Both the position numbers and the translations under genes were made by a program. From Acidobacteriota bacterium (GTDB lineage Bacteria > Acidobacteriota > Vicinamibacteria > Vicinamibacterales > CAVVIG01), in the NCBI GenBank assembly GCA_003222395.1, contig QHWB01000040.1, positions 570,488 to 634,487 on the forward strand: a stretch of 64,000 nucleotides of DNA. The letters run 5' to 3'. Positions 31,442 to 40,061 of the stretch are shown here, piece after piece. The stretch's first letter is position 1. Every line of letters begins with the position of its first letter. The notes below the pieces were generated by a model, which had not been told where the DNA came from, did no database searches, and saw only the letters and a program-made list of their open reading frames with translations.

Positions 31442-32283
31442 TCCGTCTCCTCGCCATCGACATCGATGGCACGCTGCTCGACAGCCGCGGACGCCTTCCT
31501 GAGACGCACCGCGACGCGGTCGTCGCCGCCGTTGCGGGCGGCGTCGAGATCGCGCTCGTCACCGGCCGCAGCTTTCATTTCACGCGTCCCATCGCGGATC
31601 TGCTGCCGGTTCCGCTGACGCTCGTCGTCAACAACGGAGCGCTCGTGAAGAAGACGGACGGCGCCACCGAGATGAGGAATCTCCTGCGCCGCGGTGTGGC
31701 GCGCGAGCTCCTCGAGGCGACGCGCGCCTACGAGGATAGCGTGGCGATCGTGTTCGATCGGCCAAACGAGCGCCAGATCGTCTTCGAACGCATGGACTGG
31801 ACGCACCCGCACCGCCGCGGCTACTACGAGAAGAACAAGGCGTTCATCGCCGAAGCGCCGGCGCCGCTCGCCGAAATGCTCACCGAGGATCCAGTCCAGG
31901 TGATGTTCAACGGCGGCGTCGCCTCGATGCGGATGCTGGTCGACGCGCTGCGGTCGCTGCCTGGCGCCGAGCGCTACACCGTGGCGATCACGGAGTACGA
32001 GCCGCGCGACTTCTCGCTCGTCGACGTGAACGGCCCGAACTGCTCGAAGGGGACGACGCTCGCGCGGTGGACGCAGTCGCGCGGCTGGACGCGGGACGAG
32101 GTGATGGCGGTCGGCGACAACCTGAACGACGTGGAGATGCTCGACTTCGCCGGAACGGCCGTCGTGATGGGCAACGCGAGCCAGGCGGTCAAGCGCCGCG
32201 GCTATCAGCTGACGGGCACCAACGACGAAGGCGGGCTGGCGGCAGCCATCAGGCTGCACCTGCTCTCGCGATCGTCACCTTGA
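31438..32283 (+). CDS. HAD-superfamily phosphatase, Cof/YidA type
   Basis: 281 residues. Motif I is LLAIDIDGTLLDSRG with the nucleophile Asp, motif II LVTGRS, and motifs III/IV NGPNCSKGTTLAR and AVGDNLNDVEMLDFAG. A C2B-type cap lies between. Cof proteins remove phosphate from sugar phosphates and cofactors. The GTG at 31438 overlaps the transporter stop in a GTGA junction, so it is the third gene of the amidohydrolase-transporter operon. Confidence 0.92.
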   Translation: MIRLLAIDIDGTLLDSRGRLPETHRDAVVAAVAGGVEIALVTGRSFHFTRPIADLLPVPLTLVVNNGALVKKTDGATEMRNLLRRGVARELLEATRAYEDSVAIVFDRPNERQIVFERMDWTHPHRRGYYEKNKAFIAEAPAPLAEMLTEDPVQVMFNGGVASMRMLVDALRSLPGAERYTVAITEYEPRDFSLVDVNGPNCSKGTTLARWTQSRGWTRDEVMAVGDNLNDVEMLDFAGTAVVMGNASQAVKRRGYQLTGTNDEGGLAAAIRLHLLSRSSP

Positions 32284-32319
32284 CGGCCACCGCGTGTTGT
32301 CTACAATGTAGATATCTTG
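32280..32319 (+). promoter_or_regulatory. Promoter with palindromic operator for a PadR operon
   Basis: TTGACG (32280-32285) and TACAAT (32302-32307) are separated by 16 bases. The -10 is embedded in the perfect palindrome TCTACA-A-TGTAGA (32300-32312). Similar TACA/TGTA sites bind BlaI-, CopY- and PadR-type winged-helix repressors. Transcription would begin near 32315, at the TTG start codon of the next gene (32317), suggesting a leaderless message. The likeliest repressor is the PadR protein of the same operon. Confidence 0.55.
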
Positions 32320-32823
32320 CGAGGCCCTTGGTGGAGATCCATCGCGGCGTCTGCTGCAATCATCGGCGGCGGATTGATCGCGGCCGCCAGCATCCGCGCA
32401 GTCGTCTTCTTGTACCAGCACGTGCAGGAGCAGCCCGTCACAGCGCAAGCAGCCCGCTCGGAATTGACCGCCATCGAAGCGCGGTTCGCTGGCGAGATGC
32501 CGCTCATCGACGTTCGCGACGGTCATGAGCCCGTCGTCCAACGGACAAAGCCTGCCACCACGCGCGACGCGACAACGCTTCGAGCGGTCATTTACGATGC
32601 CGCGACCGCCAGAATCGTCCGAGACGATCTTCCTATTGCCGTGCTTCGCGTGTTCAAAGGCGCCGGCTTCAAGTACCTCGGTGAGTTGACGCCGCTGCGC
32701 GGCGATACGGAGTTCGAACGAGATCGCGTCGATCTGACGCTCGACGACATCCGTCATCATGCCGGCCTGGTGCTGAGCCATCATCACGACACTGGATCGC
32801 ACATCATCATCTGGGTGGAATAG
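32317..32823 (+). CDS. Membrane-anchored hypothetical protein
   Basis: 168 residues from a TTG start. One N-terminal membrane helix (IAASAAIIGGGLIAAASIRA) is followed by a soluble periplasmic part with DVRDGHEPVVQRTKPATTRD and a His-rich end (DDIRHHAGLVLSHHHDTGSH, then IIIWVE). The five His residues close together could bind metal. I do not recognise the family. It is the first gene after the palindromic promoter and lies 12 bases before padR. Confidence 0.6.
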   Translation: MRGPWWRSIAASAAIIGGGLIAAASIRAVVFLYQHVQEQPVTAQAARSELTAIEARFAGEMPLIDVRDGHEPVVQRTKPATTRDATTLRAVIYDAATARIVRDDLPIAVLRVFKGAGFKYLGELTPLRGDTEFERDRVDLTLDDIRHHAGLVLSHHHDTGSHIIIWVE

Positions 32824-32835
32824 CAGGCCGACGCC

Positions 32836-33177
32836 ATGTCCGAGCACCTCGGCACATTCGAACAGGCGGTGCTCCTCTCGCTGGCGCACCCGCGCACGGA
32901 GCTCGGGCGCGAAGGGTACGGCCGCGCGATCATCAAAGAAGTGGAACATCGCCTCGAACGCGGGGTTTCCGCGGGCGCCGTGTACGCGACGCTGGATCGA
33001 CTGGAGGCGAAGGGGCTGGTTTCCTCCAAGCTGGCACCGGGCACGGCCGTGCGCGCCGGACGGCCGCGGCGTCATTACACGATCACCTGCAACGGGGTGC
33101 ACGAACTGCGGAGCGCGAAGGCGGCGGTCCGGCGTCTCTGGACGGGCGTACGGCTGCCGGTAAAAGGAACACCATGA
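32836..33177 (+). CDS. PadR-family transcriptional regulator
   Basis: 113 residues with the usual order: GTFEQAVLLSLAHPRTELGR, GYGRAIIKEVEHRLERGVSA, GAVYATLDRLEAKGLVSSK and wing GRPRRHYTITCNG. The C-terminal helix is short. In Acidobacteria this subtype is usually followed by a permease-type membrane protein, as here. The stop overlaps an ATG at 33174 (ATGA). Confidence 0.9.
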   Translation: MSEHLGTFEQAVLLSLAHPRTELGREGYGRAIIKEVEHRLERGVSAGAVYATLDRLEAKGLVSSKLAPGTAVRAGRPRRHYTITCNGVHELRSAKAAVRRLWTGVRLPVKGTP

Positions 33178-33278
33178 ATGCGCCACGCCGGTAGGAAGCG
33201 CTTCTGCGCCTCATACTGCGCGATCGCGATCGCGACACGATCAACGGGGATTTACTCGAGGAGTACCGGGAGGTCGCC

Positions 33279-34217
33279 GTGCCCATGCGTGGAGCGGCCG
33301 GCGCTCGGTGGTGGTACCGGCGACAGGTGGGCGGGTTTGTCTGGCGCGCCGCCTGGAGGTGGGGCGCGATTGCAGGCGCCATTCTCGTCGGGCGCTATTT
33401 TCTGGACGACTTCGTCTTGCCGCGCATTTTCGATCCCCTTCGCGCGAGCGCGATGTCGCAGGCGCTGATCACGACCTACTTCCTCGCCGCCGCCGTCACC
33501 TCGTGGTGGACGTGCCGCATCGGGGCCGGCGTTCTCGTCGCGATCATCGCCAGCCTGATCGGATCGTTCGCCTCGTTCATATATGCGGCAGTCGTCCTGA
33601 TCGCTCCGGTCGATGCATGGTCCACACGCGCGGGACTCGACGAAGTGCTCGGCGTTCCGGTGATCCTCGTGGCGGTCAGCGCCGCGGCCGGCACGATCGG
33701 CGGGTTCGTCGGCCGGCTTCTCCGCCGCGGCAATCGGCATTCGCCCGCGATGTTCGGGATATCGATCGGCACGCTGATCGGCGGCATGAATCTACTCGAC
33801 ACGGCGATGCATCCCTTTGCTGACGACGACGCAGCGCTGATGCTCGTTTATGTCGGCGGCCTGCTGCTGCTGTGGAGCATCGCCGGCTTCGGCGCTGCGG
33901 GGCGGACGCGGCGGCTCGCCGACGCGATGAAGGCTGGCGCCATCGTCGGCGTGATCACGATCGCCGTCTTCCACGTCGCGTCGATCGCGCGAATCAACTT
34001 CTTTCTCGACACGATCCGCTATCGCGACGACTGGCGGAACCTGCTCGCGCGCTTCGACGCGAGCGGTTTCCATAGCCTCCGCACGTACGCGACCTACGAG
34101 TACATGAGGATGACGCCGATCGTTCTTGGGCTCGGAGCGTTTGGTCGCGCGATCAGCGGGGCGCTCGGCGGCGCCGTCAGTGGTGCGACTCGGACTTCGA
34201 GCTCCCCTTCCCGATGA
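33279..34217 (+). CDS. Membrane protein after padR; conserved N-terminus cut by a TAG codon
   Basis: 312 residues from a GTG at 33279, with about seven hydrophobic segments (GAIAGAILVGRYFLDD, ALITTYFLAAAVTSWWTC, LVAIIASLIGSFASFIYAAV and others). No named transporter family is evident. The natural start appears to be the ATG at 33174, coupled to the padR stop. That frame reads MNAPRR, a TAG at 33192-33194, then EALLRLILRDRDRDTINGDL and LEEYREVAV before reaching 33279. The post-stop segment is the conserved prefix found on acidobacterial permeases. The gene is either decayed or expressed from a downstream start. Its end overlaps the convergent phosphatase by 41 bases. Confidence 0.6.
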   Translation: MPMRGAAGARWWYRRQVGGFVWRAAWRWGAIAGAILVGRYFLDDFVLPRIFDPLRASAMSQALITTYFLAAAVTSWWTCRIGAGVLVAIIASLIGSFASFIYAAVVLIAPVDAWSTRAGLDEVLGVPVILVAVSAAAGTIGGFVGRLLRRGNRHSPAMFGISIGTLIGGMNLLDTAMHPFADDDAALMLVYVGGLLLLWSIAGFGAAGRTRRLADAMKAGAIVGVITIAVFHVASIARINFFLDTIRYRDDWRNLLARFDASGFHSLRTYATYEYMRMTPIVLGLGAFGRAISGALGGAVSGATRTSSSPSR

Positions 34218-35622
34218 ACACTCCGACGATTGGCTTGCCGTCGGCGTCGGGCAACTGCAGTCCCAGCAGCATCGCGATCGTCGGACCGACGTCGATCGTG
34301 TTCGTCACGGGCAGCACCCACCCGGCGCGGATGCCTGCGCCGTACGCGATGAAGCCCGTTTCCATGCCCGGCGTGTCGGGGCGATAGCCATGACCCGCCG
34401 CGCGCGCGTGCGGCTGCGCGAACGGCGGCGCGAGGCGCGCGTCGAGCACGTATCCGACCGTCGGCTCGATGCCGAGCACCGCGTCGCGATCCGCGCTCCA
34501 CTGATCGAGCTCGGCGCGCTCGATGATCCGGAAGCGCCGCGGGTACAGCGCGGCGTACTTCTCGAGCGCCTGCCGCGCCTTCGCCGTCGTCTCTGGCGAC
34601 CGATCCTTTATATAGAGCGAGCCAAGACCGCGGTTGGCGGCGACGATCGCCGTCCACGACGGATGGCCGTCGGCGCCTTTCGCGATCAGCCCAGCCTCGA
34701 TGAGCGGCAGGTTGATCGCGAGCTCGGTGTGCATCGGGATGAACCCGTGATCGCCGGTCACGATCAGCGTCGTCCCCGTATTCGCCGCGAGCCCGGCCGC
34801 CTGGATTCCCGCGACGACGTCGCCGACATTCTGATCGGATTCCTCCATGGCCGCAAACGCCGCCGGCGTCAGCGGTCCGTTGGCATGCTGCACCGTATCG
34901 GTCAGCGAGAAATGAATCGCCATCAGCGACGGTTGAAACTGTTTCAGGATTTCGACGGCCACGAGCGCTTTGAGGTGATCGGCCATGCGGCCGTCGGTCG
35001 CCTGCAGCGGACCCAGCTTCTGCTCGACCTTCTCCAGCCAGCCGGGCGACGCGCTTTGTGACGTGCGCTGATGCGACTCGGCGCCGGTTGCTGCGGCGCC
35101 GATGTCGATGCGGTAATCGATTGGACCGCCGGCCGTCTGCGGCCAGCCGATCGCCGCGGTCTTCAGCCCTTTCGCCCGCGCGGCGCTCCAGAGCGTGGCG
35201 ACTTTGATCTCGGCGTAATCGCGAAACGTCGGCTGCAGATCGTAGTTGTCCGGGTTGTCGTCCCGGTACACCCAGGTCGTCGGATCGAACTTGTTGTTTC
35301 CGAGAATCCCGTGCTTCATCGCACCGGTGCCGGTGACGAGCGCCGTGTGCGCGGTTCCAGTGAGCGTGGGAAACACGCTCAGCGTCCTGGGACTGTACGA
35401 ACCTTCGTGCATCAGCCGGCGCAGATTCGGGATTCGGAGCTGATACGCGTCCGCGTTTCCGAGATAGTCGCCGCGCATCCCGTCGATGGTGACGAGAACG
35501 ACACGGCGTGTCAGCGTCGACACATCGCCCTGTCCGGCGCCGCCGGCCGGATTCTGCGGTTCTGCGTGAAATGCGACGGTCAGGGCAATGAGTGCCGCGA
35601 AAACGGACGCGATGTTCTTCAT
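34177..35622 (-). CDS. Secreted alkaline-phosphatase-superfamily hydrolase (nucleotide pyrophosphatase type)
   Basis: 481 residues from the ATG at 35622. Signal peptide KNIASVFAALIALTVAFHA. Metal and nucleophile motifs are VLVTIDGMRGDYL (Asp), FPTLTGTAHTALVTG (Thr nucleophile region), HFSLTDTVQHANG and VTGDHGFIPMHTE. This is the order of type I phosphodiesterase/nucleotide pyrophosphatases, two-zinc enzymes that cleave phosphodiester or phosphomonoester bonds outside the cytoplasm. The longer frame starting at 35694 lacks a signal at its N-terminus, so the later ATG is chosen. Confidence 0.9.
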   Translation of the reverse strand: MKNIASVFAALIALTVAFHAEPQNPAGGAGQGDVSTLTRRVVLVTIDGMRGDYLGNADAYQLRIPNLRRLMHEGSYSPRTLSVFPTLTGTAHTALVTGTGAMKHGILGNNKFDPTTWVYRDDNPDNYDLQPTFRDYAEIKVATLWSAARAKGLKTAAIGWPQTAGGPIDYRIDIGAAATGAESHQRTSQSASPGWLEKVEQKLGPLQATDGRMADHLKALVAVEILKQFQPSLMAIHFSLTDTVQHANGPLTPAAFAAMEESDQNVGDVVAGIQAAGLAANTGTTLIVTGDHGFIPMHTELAINLPLIEAGLIAKGADGHPSWTAIVAANRGLGSLYIKDRSPETTAKARQALEKYAALYPRRFRIIERAELDQWSADRDAVLGIEPTVGYVLDARLAPPFAQPHARAAGHGYRPDTPGMETGFIAYGAGIRAGWVLPVTNTIDVGPTIAMLLGLQLPDADGKPIVGVFIGKGSSKSESHH

Positions 35623-35699
35623 GGCGGCGCAGACAGTAGCACACGCGCCCTGCTTTCTGAGGCTTGCGCGTGCGTCGATCCGTTTCAACATCACAGCTG

Positions 35700-35943
35700 A
35701 GTCGTGGCGCGCCGATTGCTAGGTCCACAGGCGTCGGGGCCACGCCCGGGCGACGCGCCCAGCACGGTCGATTCGACACGCCGCGCCGAACGCGACTTGG
35801 TTGAACAAGGTCGCCAAGGCGGGGGGTTTCTAGAGCCCTGGCCCTTCGGGCCGCCTGTGGAGCCGACCGACGCCGCGTTTCGCGCTGGAAACGCGCCCCG
35901 ACATTTCCTTGTACGCGGCCAGCGCGTGCTTACCGAGGCGCTC
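35700..35943. other. Gap between the phosphatase and S8 protease genes
   Basis: About 240 GC-rich bases. I see no convincing gene on either strand. Short open frames exist (for example 35704-35949 plus and 35830-36033 minus) but have neither a ribosome-binding site nor a recognisable composition. No repeat family of the window was found here. Confidence 0.4.
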
Positions 35944-35973
35944 TTGTGACGAACGGGGCGATCGGCCTATAGT
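35944..35973 (+). promoter_or_regulatory. Candidate promoter of the S8 protease gene
   Basis: TTGTGA (35944-35949), an 18-base spacer and TATAGT (35968-35973), 36 bases before the ATG at 36009. GGGAGG lies 7-12 bases before the start codon. Confidence 0.5.
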
Positions 35974-36008
35974 CCGGCTCCGAAACCCACCACCCAGGGA
36001 GGTCACCG

Positions 36009-38219
36009 ATGCTCCGTCGACGGTTTCTGACACTCGTCTCGCTGTTCGTACTCGCCGTCGCCACGTCGACTCCGTACACCCTTCACGCGCAAAATGCCGT
36101 GACGACGGCGATAGGCGCCGCTGCCGACGGTTACGCGATCGTCATTCTGGCCGACCCGCCGCTGGCCGCCTGGCCGGGCACCGCACGAACCGCAAACGGC
36201 AAGATCGATTTCGCGAGCGGCGCGAATGCCCGTTACCAGGCGGCGCTGGCGCAGGCGCGCAACGCCTTCAAGCAATGGCTGCGATCAACCCGCTCACCCG
36301 CACAAGTGCTGCGCGAGTACGACACCGTGCTGCACGGCCTGGCGGTGCGCCTCGACGGCGCCACACTCGACTCGCTGCGCGCCGGTCCTGGCGTGACCAT
36401 CGTCGAGCCGAGCCTTCTCTACTCCCCGGTGATGAACCGCTCGCTCGATCTCATCAACGCGTCTGCCGCCTGGGCGGCCGTCGGCGGCGTCGCGAACGCC
36501 GGCGCCGGCATCAAGGTCGGAGTCATTGACACGGGCATCGATCAGACGCACCCGTTTCTCACCGACACCTCGCTGAATCCACCAGCCGGCTTCCCCAAAT
36601 TCGATCGCGGCAACCAGGCGTTCACCAGCAAGAAAGTGATCGTGGCGCGTGTGTATTTCACTGGCGCGCCTGGACTCTTCACTGCGCAGGCGCTTCAGGA
36701 TCACGGGACGCACGTCTCGGGGACGATCGCCGGCGTGAACGCGACGACGGCGCCGCCAGACGGCGCGCGGCCGGCCATCAGCGGCTTGTCCGGCGTCGCA
36801 CCCAAAGCGTTTCTCGGCAACTACAACGTGTTCCCGGGTCAGACAGGGAGCGCTACGTCGCACGACATCGCTCAGGCGGTCGAGGACGCAGTGAAGGACG
36901 GCATGGACGTCATCAACATGAGCCTTGGGGGCGGGATCGCAGGCTTTCAAGATCAGTTGACGGTTGCCGTCAACCGCGCGGTGGACGCCGGCGTCGTCGC
37001 CGCAGTCGCGGCCGGGAACGCAGGTCCGGGAGCGAACACGGTCGCAAGCCCCGGGCAGGCGGAAAATGCGATCACGGCTGCAGCGTCGACCAACAAGCAC
37101 TTTTTCGGAGTCCTGGTGCACGTGGGCGCTGCGTCGTTCGGCGCAGCGGCGGGGGACTTCAACGCGTACGTTCCCGCGGTGACGGCCACGCTTGCCAATT
37201 GGAGCAACAGCGCCGGCGGCACCCCTAACGGCGCAGCGACGCAGGCATGCACGGCGGTCGCGGCGGGCACTCACGCGGGCCAGATCGTCGTGATCGATCG
37301 CGGCACGTGCACGTTCTCGACGAAGATCCGCAACGCGCAGAACGCGGGCGCGGCGGGAGCGCTGGTGGTGAACAACGTCGCCGGCGATCCGATTGCGATG
37401 GGAAGCGACGGCACCGCGGACCAGCCGACGATTCCTGCCGTCATGCTGGCGATTTCAGACCGCGGCGCAATCCGCGCGGCCGCTGCGGCCGCGACCACGG
37501 CAAGCGCCGACGGCAGCGTGCTCAGCGAAATCGTCACGACGAACGGCAACATCCTCGCGGGCTTCTCGAGCCGCGGACCGGCGAACCTGCTCGACATCAA
37601 GCCGGACGTGACGGCGCCCGGCGTGAACGTGTTCTCGTCGATTCTCGGAGGGAAGTTCGCGCTGTTCTCGGGAACGAGCATGGCGACGCCCCACGTCGCC
37701 GGCTCCGCCGCGCTGCTGCTGCAGCTGCATCCGGACTGGACGCCGGCCATGGTGAAGAGCGCGCTCGTCACGTCGGCCGCGCGCCCCGCAGCGCTCGGCA
37801 CATCGAATCCGCAGAATCGCGGCGGCGGAATCGTGAACCTGGCGGCGGCCACGACCGTGACCGCGTCGCTCAGCCCGTCGGTGCTCTCGTTCCGCAAGAT
37901 CGAGCCTGAGTCGGGCCGATCGAAAACGATCGATGTGACGATCACCAACGTCTTCGGCACGACACAAACATACGCGGCGGCGGCGGCACTGACCCGCACT
38001 CCGGTGGCGCCGGGCGACGCGACGGCGCACGTCACGCCGTCATCGGTCACGCTGGCGCCGGGTCAATCGGCAGTCTTCTCGGTAACAGTGGAGACGAGTC
38101 ATGCCTCGCCGAGCGGGCAGTACTGGGGCGATCTCACCGTGACGTCAAAGGGCGGCACGTTGAAGGCGCCCTTCTGGTTTGCCGTGCGCACCACCGTCGA
38201 CGCTGGACCGCTGCAGTAG
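36009..38219 (+). CDS. Secreted S8 subtilisin-family protease with PA domain
   Basis: 736 residues. Signal peptide to about residue 28. An N-terminal propeptide-like region (40-140) is followed by the subtilisin core with Asp 174 (GVIDTGID), His 232 (DHGTHVSG), the oxyanion Asn near 337 (AAGNAGPG) and Ser 557 (GTSMATPHVAG). A protease-associated domain is inserted at about 370-505 (AGQIVVIDRGTCTFSTKIRN). Residues 615-736 are a C-terminal beta-sandwich (PSSVTLAPGQSAVFSVTVET). This is the lactocepin/cucumisin-like layout of proteases that degrade external protein. All catalytic residues are intact. GGGAGG precedes the ATG. Confidence 0.95.
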   Translation: MLRRRFLTLVSLFVLAVATSTPYTLHAQNAVTTAIGAAADGYAIVILADPPLAAWPGTARTANGKIDFASGANARYQAALAQARNAFKQWLRSTRSPAQVLREYDTVLHGLAVRLDGATLDSLRAGPGVTIVEPSLLYSPVMNRSLDLINASAAWAAVGGVANAGAGIKVGVIDTGIDQTHPFLTDTSLNPPAGFPKFDRGNQAFTSKKVIVARVYFTGAPGLFTAQALQDHGTHVSGTIAGVNATTAPPDGARPAISGLSGVAPKAFLGNYNVFPGQTGSATSHDIAQAVEDAVKDGMDVINMSLGGGIAGFQDQLTVAVNRAVDAGVVAAVAAGNAGPGANTVASPGQAENAITAAASTNKHFFGVLVHVGAASFGAAAGDFNAYVPAVTATLANWSNSAGGTPNGAATQACTAVAAGTHAGQIVVIDRGTCTFSTKIRNAQNAGAAGALVVNNVAGDPIAMGSDGTADQPTIPAVMLAISDRGAIRAAAAAATTASADGSVLSEIVTTNGNILAGFSSRGPANLLDIKPDVTAPGVNVFSSILGGKFALFSGTSMATPHVAGSAALLLQLHPDWTPAMVKSALVTSAARPAALGTSNPQNRGGGIVNLAAATTVTASLSPSVLSFRKIEPESGRSKTIDVTITNVFGTTQTYAAAAALTRTPVAPGDATAHVTPSSVTLAPGQSAVFSVTVETSHASPSGQYWGDLTVTSKGGTLKAPFWFAVRTTVDAGPLQ

Positions 38220-38241
38220 ATCGATCGTCAACGCTGGTACT

Positions 38242-38286
38242 GGCAGGAAGGGCGGGCTAAGCATTACTTGTCCCGCCCTTCCTGCC
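38242..38286. terminator. 15-base perfect stem-loop between the S8 protease and ligD
   Basis: GGCAGGAAGGGCGGG (38242-38256) pairs perfectly with CCCGCCCTTCCTGCC (38272-38286) around a 15-base loop that contains the ligD stop codon. It lies 23 bases after the protease stop and could end transcription from both sides, although no T-run follows. Its arms resemble the units of the G-rich arrays at 40.9 and 41.5 kb. Confidence 0.6.
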
Positions 38287-39148
38287 CAACAAGACTGTCG
38301 ATTGAGCGCCGCAGCGACTCTGGACGCGTCGGCATCTCCTCCCACACGTCGCCGGCCTGCGCGACGCGCTCCGCCATCGTTCGCAGCGTGAACGTGCGCG
38401 GGCCGACGTCGCCGCCCTCGATCTCCTCCCACGTGCACGGCGCCGAGACAGGCGCGCTCCGCTTCGCGCGGACCGTGTAGGCGGCGGCGAACGTGGCGCT
38501 GTAGCCGTTTCTTCCGGTGTCGACGAAAATGCGGCCGCCGCGATCGGCCTTGCTGAACTCCTGCGTCAGGTGATCCGGATCGCGCTTCACCAGCAGGGTC
38601 CCCACGGCGTGCGCGAACCCTGCGACGTCGTCCATGCGCGACTTGCCGTCGAGCCCGACGACGATGTGGAATCCTTTCGAGCCCGAGGTCTTCACCCAGC
38701 ATGGCAGATGGAGCTCGCCGAGGAGGTCGCGCAGGGCGAGCGCGGCCGACCGGAGCACCTCCGGCTCGTCTTCGTTCGCCGGATCGAGATCGAACACACA
38801 GACGTCCGGGTAATGCAACTTCGGCGCGCGCGACGTCCACACGTGCTGGGTGATCGTGTTCTGGTTCGTCACCCAGAGCAGCGACCGCGTGTCGGTGACG
38901 AGCGGATGGTGGACGATCCCATCCTTCTTCGGAACCTCGATCCGTTCGAGCCACGACGGAAATCCGCGCGATACGTCCTTCTGCCAGAACCCTTTCCTGC
39001 CGATGCCGGAGGGATATCGCTCCATCGTGATCGGCCGCCGGCTGATGTGCGGCAGCATGATCGGCGCGATCGACTCGTAATACGACGCGAGCTCGCCCTT
39101 GGTGATCCCGTCGTCGGGAAACAGAATCTTTTCCGGATGCGTGATCAC
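38264..39148 (-). CDS. ligD: LigD-type polymerase/primase (non-homologous end joining)
   Basis: 294 residues of the archaeo-eukaryotic primase type found in LigD. Landmarks are THPEKILFPDDGITKGELAS, RPITMERYPSGI, FWQKDVSRGFPSW, the metal Asp pair in VCVFDLDPANED, and TSGSKGFHIVVGLDGKS. It adds nucleotides, often ribonucleotides, at double-strand breaks. The start is a GTG at 39148 preceded by GGGAG and overlapping the ligase stop. No 3'-phosphoesterase domain and no ku gene are visible in the window. Confidence 0.92.
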   Translation of the reverse strand: MITHPEKILFPDDGITKGELASYYESIAPIMLPHISRRPITMERYPSGIGRKGFWQKDVSRGFPSWLERIEVPKKDGIVHHPLVTDTRSLLWVTNQNTITQHVWTSRAPKLHYPDVCVFDLDPANEDEPEVLRSAALALRDLLGELHLPCWVKTSGSKGFHIVVGLDGKSRMDDVAGFAHAVGTLLVKRDPDHLTQEFSKADRGGRIFVDTGRNGYSATFAAAYTVRAKRSAPVSAPCTWEEIEGGDVGPRTFTLRTMAERVAQAGDVWEEMPTRPESLRRSIDSLVGQEGRDK

Positions 39149-40011
39149 CCGATCTCCCTGACGACGTCGCGCGCCGCCTTGTCGGTGCGCACGCCGAGGA
39201 GCCGCGGATGACGAAGCTTGCCGTGAACCGTCCATTCGATGAAGGCGACCTGCACGACGACCTCGGGCTGCACCCAATGCGCGCGCAGCCGCGGCAGCCC
39301 GGACCCTCTCGTGAAGGGCGGCCTGGCGATCTCGATCGCGTCGAGCCGCGCGCGCAGCTGCAGCAGCAGCTTCGTGTCGAATCCGGTGCCAATCTTTCCC
39401 GCGAACACGAAATTGCCGTTCTCGAAATATCCGACGAGCAGCGCGCCGAGGCCGACCCGCTTGCCTCGGGGATCGGTGAAGCCGCCGACGACGAGCTCCT
39501 GCGACGCCTCGCACTTCATCTTCAGCCAGTGCGGCGAGCGGCGGTGCTCGTACGGCGAATCGCGCCGCTTGGCGACGACGCCCTCCCATCCCTCGCGACA
39601 CGCGCGGTCCCACGGCTTCTCGTCGTCTATCGACGCCACGCGCTGCAGCGGCGATCGAAGCGGCAGCTCGCCCAGCATCGCGCGGCGGGCGTGGAGCGGC
39701 AGCGCCATGACGTCGCGGCCGTCGATCCACACGACGTCGAACACGTGGTAGGCGACAGTTCCCGATCCCCACGTGACTTCACCGTCGAAGATTGCATCGC
39801 CGACCGGAAGACCCGCAATCGCCTCGGCGATGGACGGCAGGTTCTGAGGCAGCCGGTTGCGCGACAGCAGGCGAACATCGCGTCCGCGCTTGAAGGCGAG
39901 CAGCCGAATGCCGTCGAGCTTCCGTTCGAAAATCCAGTCAGGTCCGGTGAAGCGGTCCTGCGTGAGCGTCGCCGCCATCGGCTCGATCCAGTCGGGAAAG
40001 GGGTCCGCCAT
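39145..40011 (-). CDS. ATP-dependent DNA ligase (LigD/LigC type)
   Basis: 288 residues. The nucleotidyl Lys is K31 in ERKLDGIRLLAFK (motif I). Motif III is AIFDGEV and motif V is EGVVAKRRDSPYE ... WLKMKC. An OB-fold follows (KIGTGFDTKLLLQLRARLDA ... VVQVAFIEWTVHGKLRHPRL). Compared with full LigD, the ligase and polymerase are separate genes joined by a 4-base overlap. It seals nicks using ATP and probably works with the polymerase in end joining. The ATG at 40011 is about 50 bases from the divergent esterase gene. Confidence 0.92.
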   Translation of the reverse strand: MADPFPDWIEPMAATLTQDRFTGPDWIFERKLDGIRLLAFKRGRDVRLLSRNRLPQNLPSIAEAIAGLPVGDAIFDGEVTWGSGTVAYHVFDVVWIDGRDVMALPLHARRAMLGELPLRSPLQRVASIDDEKPWDRACREGWEGVVAKRRDSPYEHRRSPHWLKMKCEASQELVVGGFTDPRGKRVGLGALLVGYFENGNFVFAGKIGTGFDTKLLLQLRARLDAIEIARPPFTRGSGLPRLRAHWVQPEVVVQVAFIEWTVHGKLRHPRLLGVRTDKAARDVVREIG

Positions 40012-40061
40012 CGCAGGTGTTATAGTCGCCCGAACAGCGGCAGATTGAACAGGATCGACGC

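Noticed and set aside
35704-36033. Short open frames on both strands before the S8 protease
   Set aside because: No ribosome-binding site, no motif and no match to known proteins by eye; one of them runs through the protease promoter.
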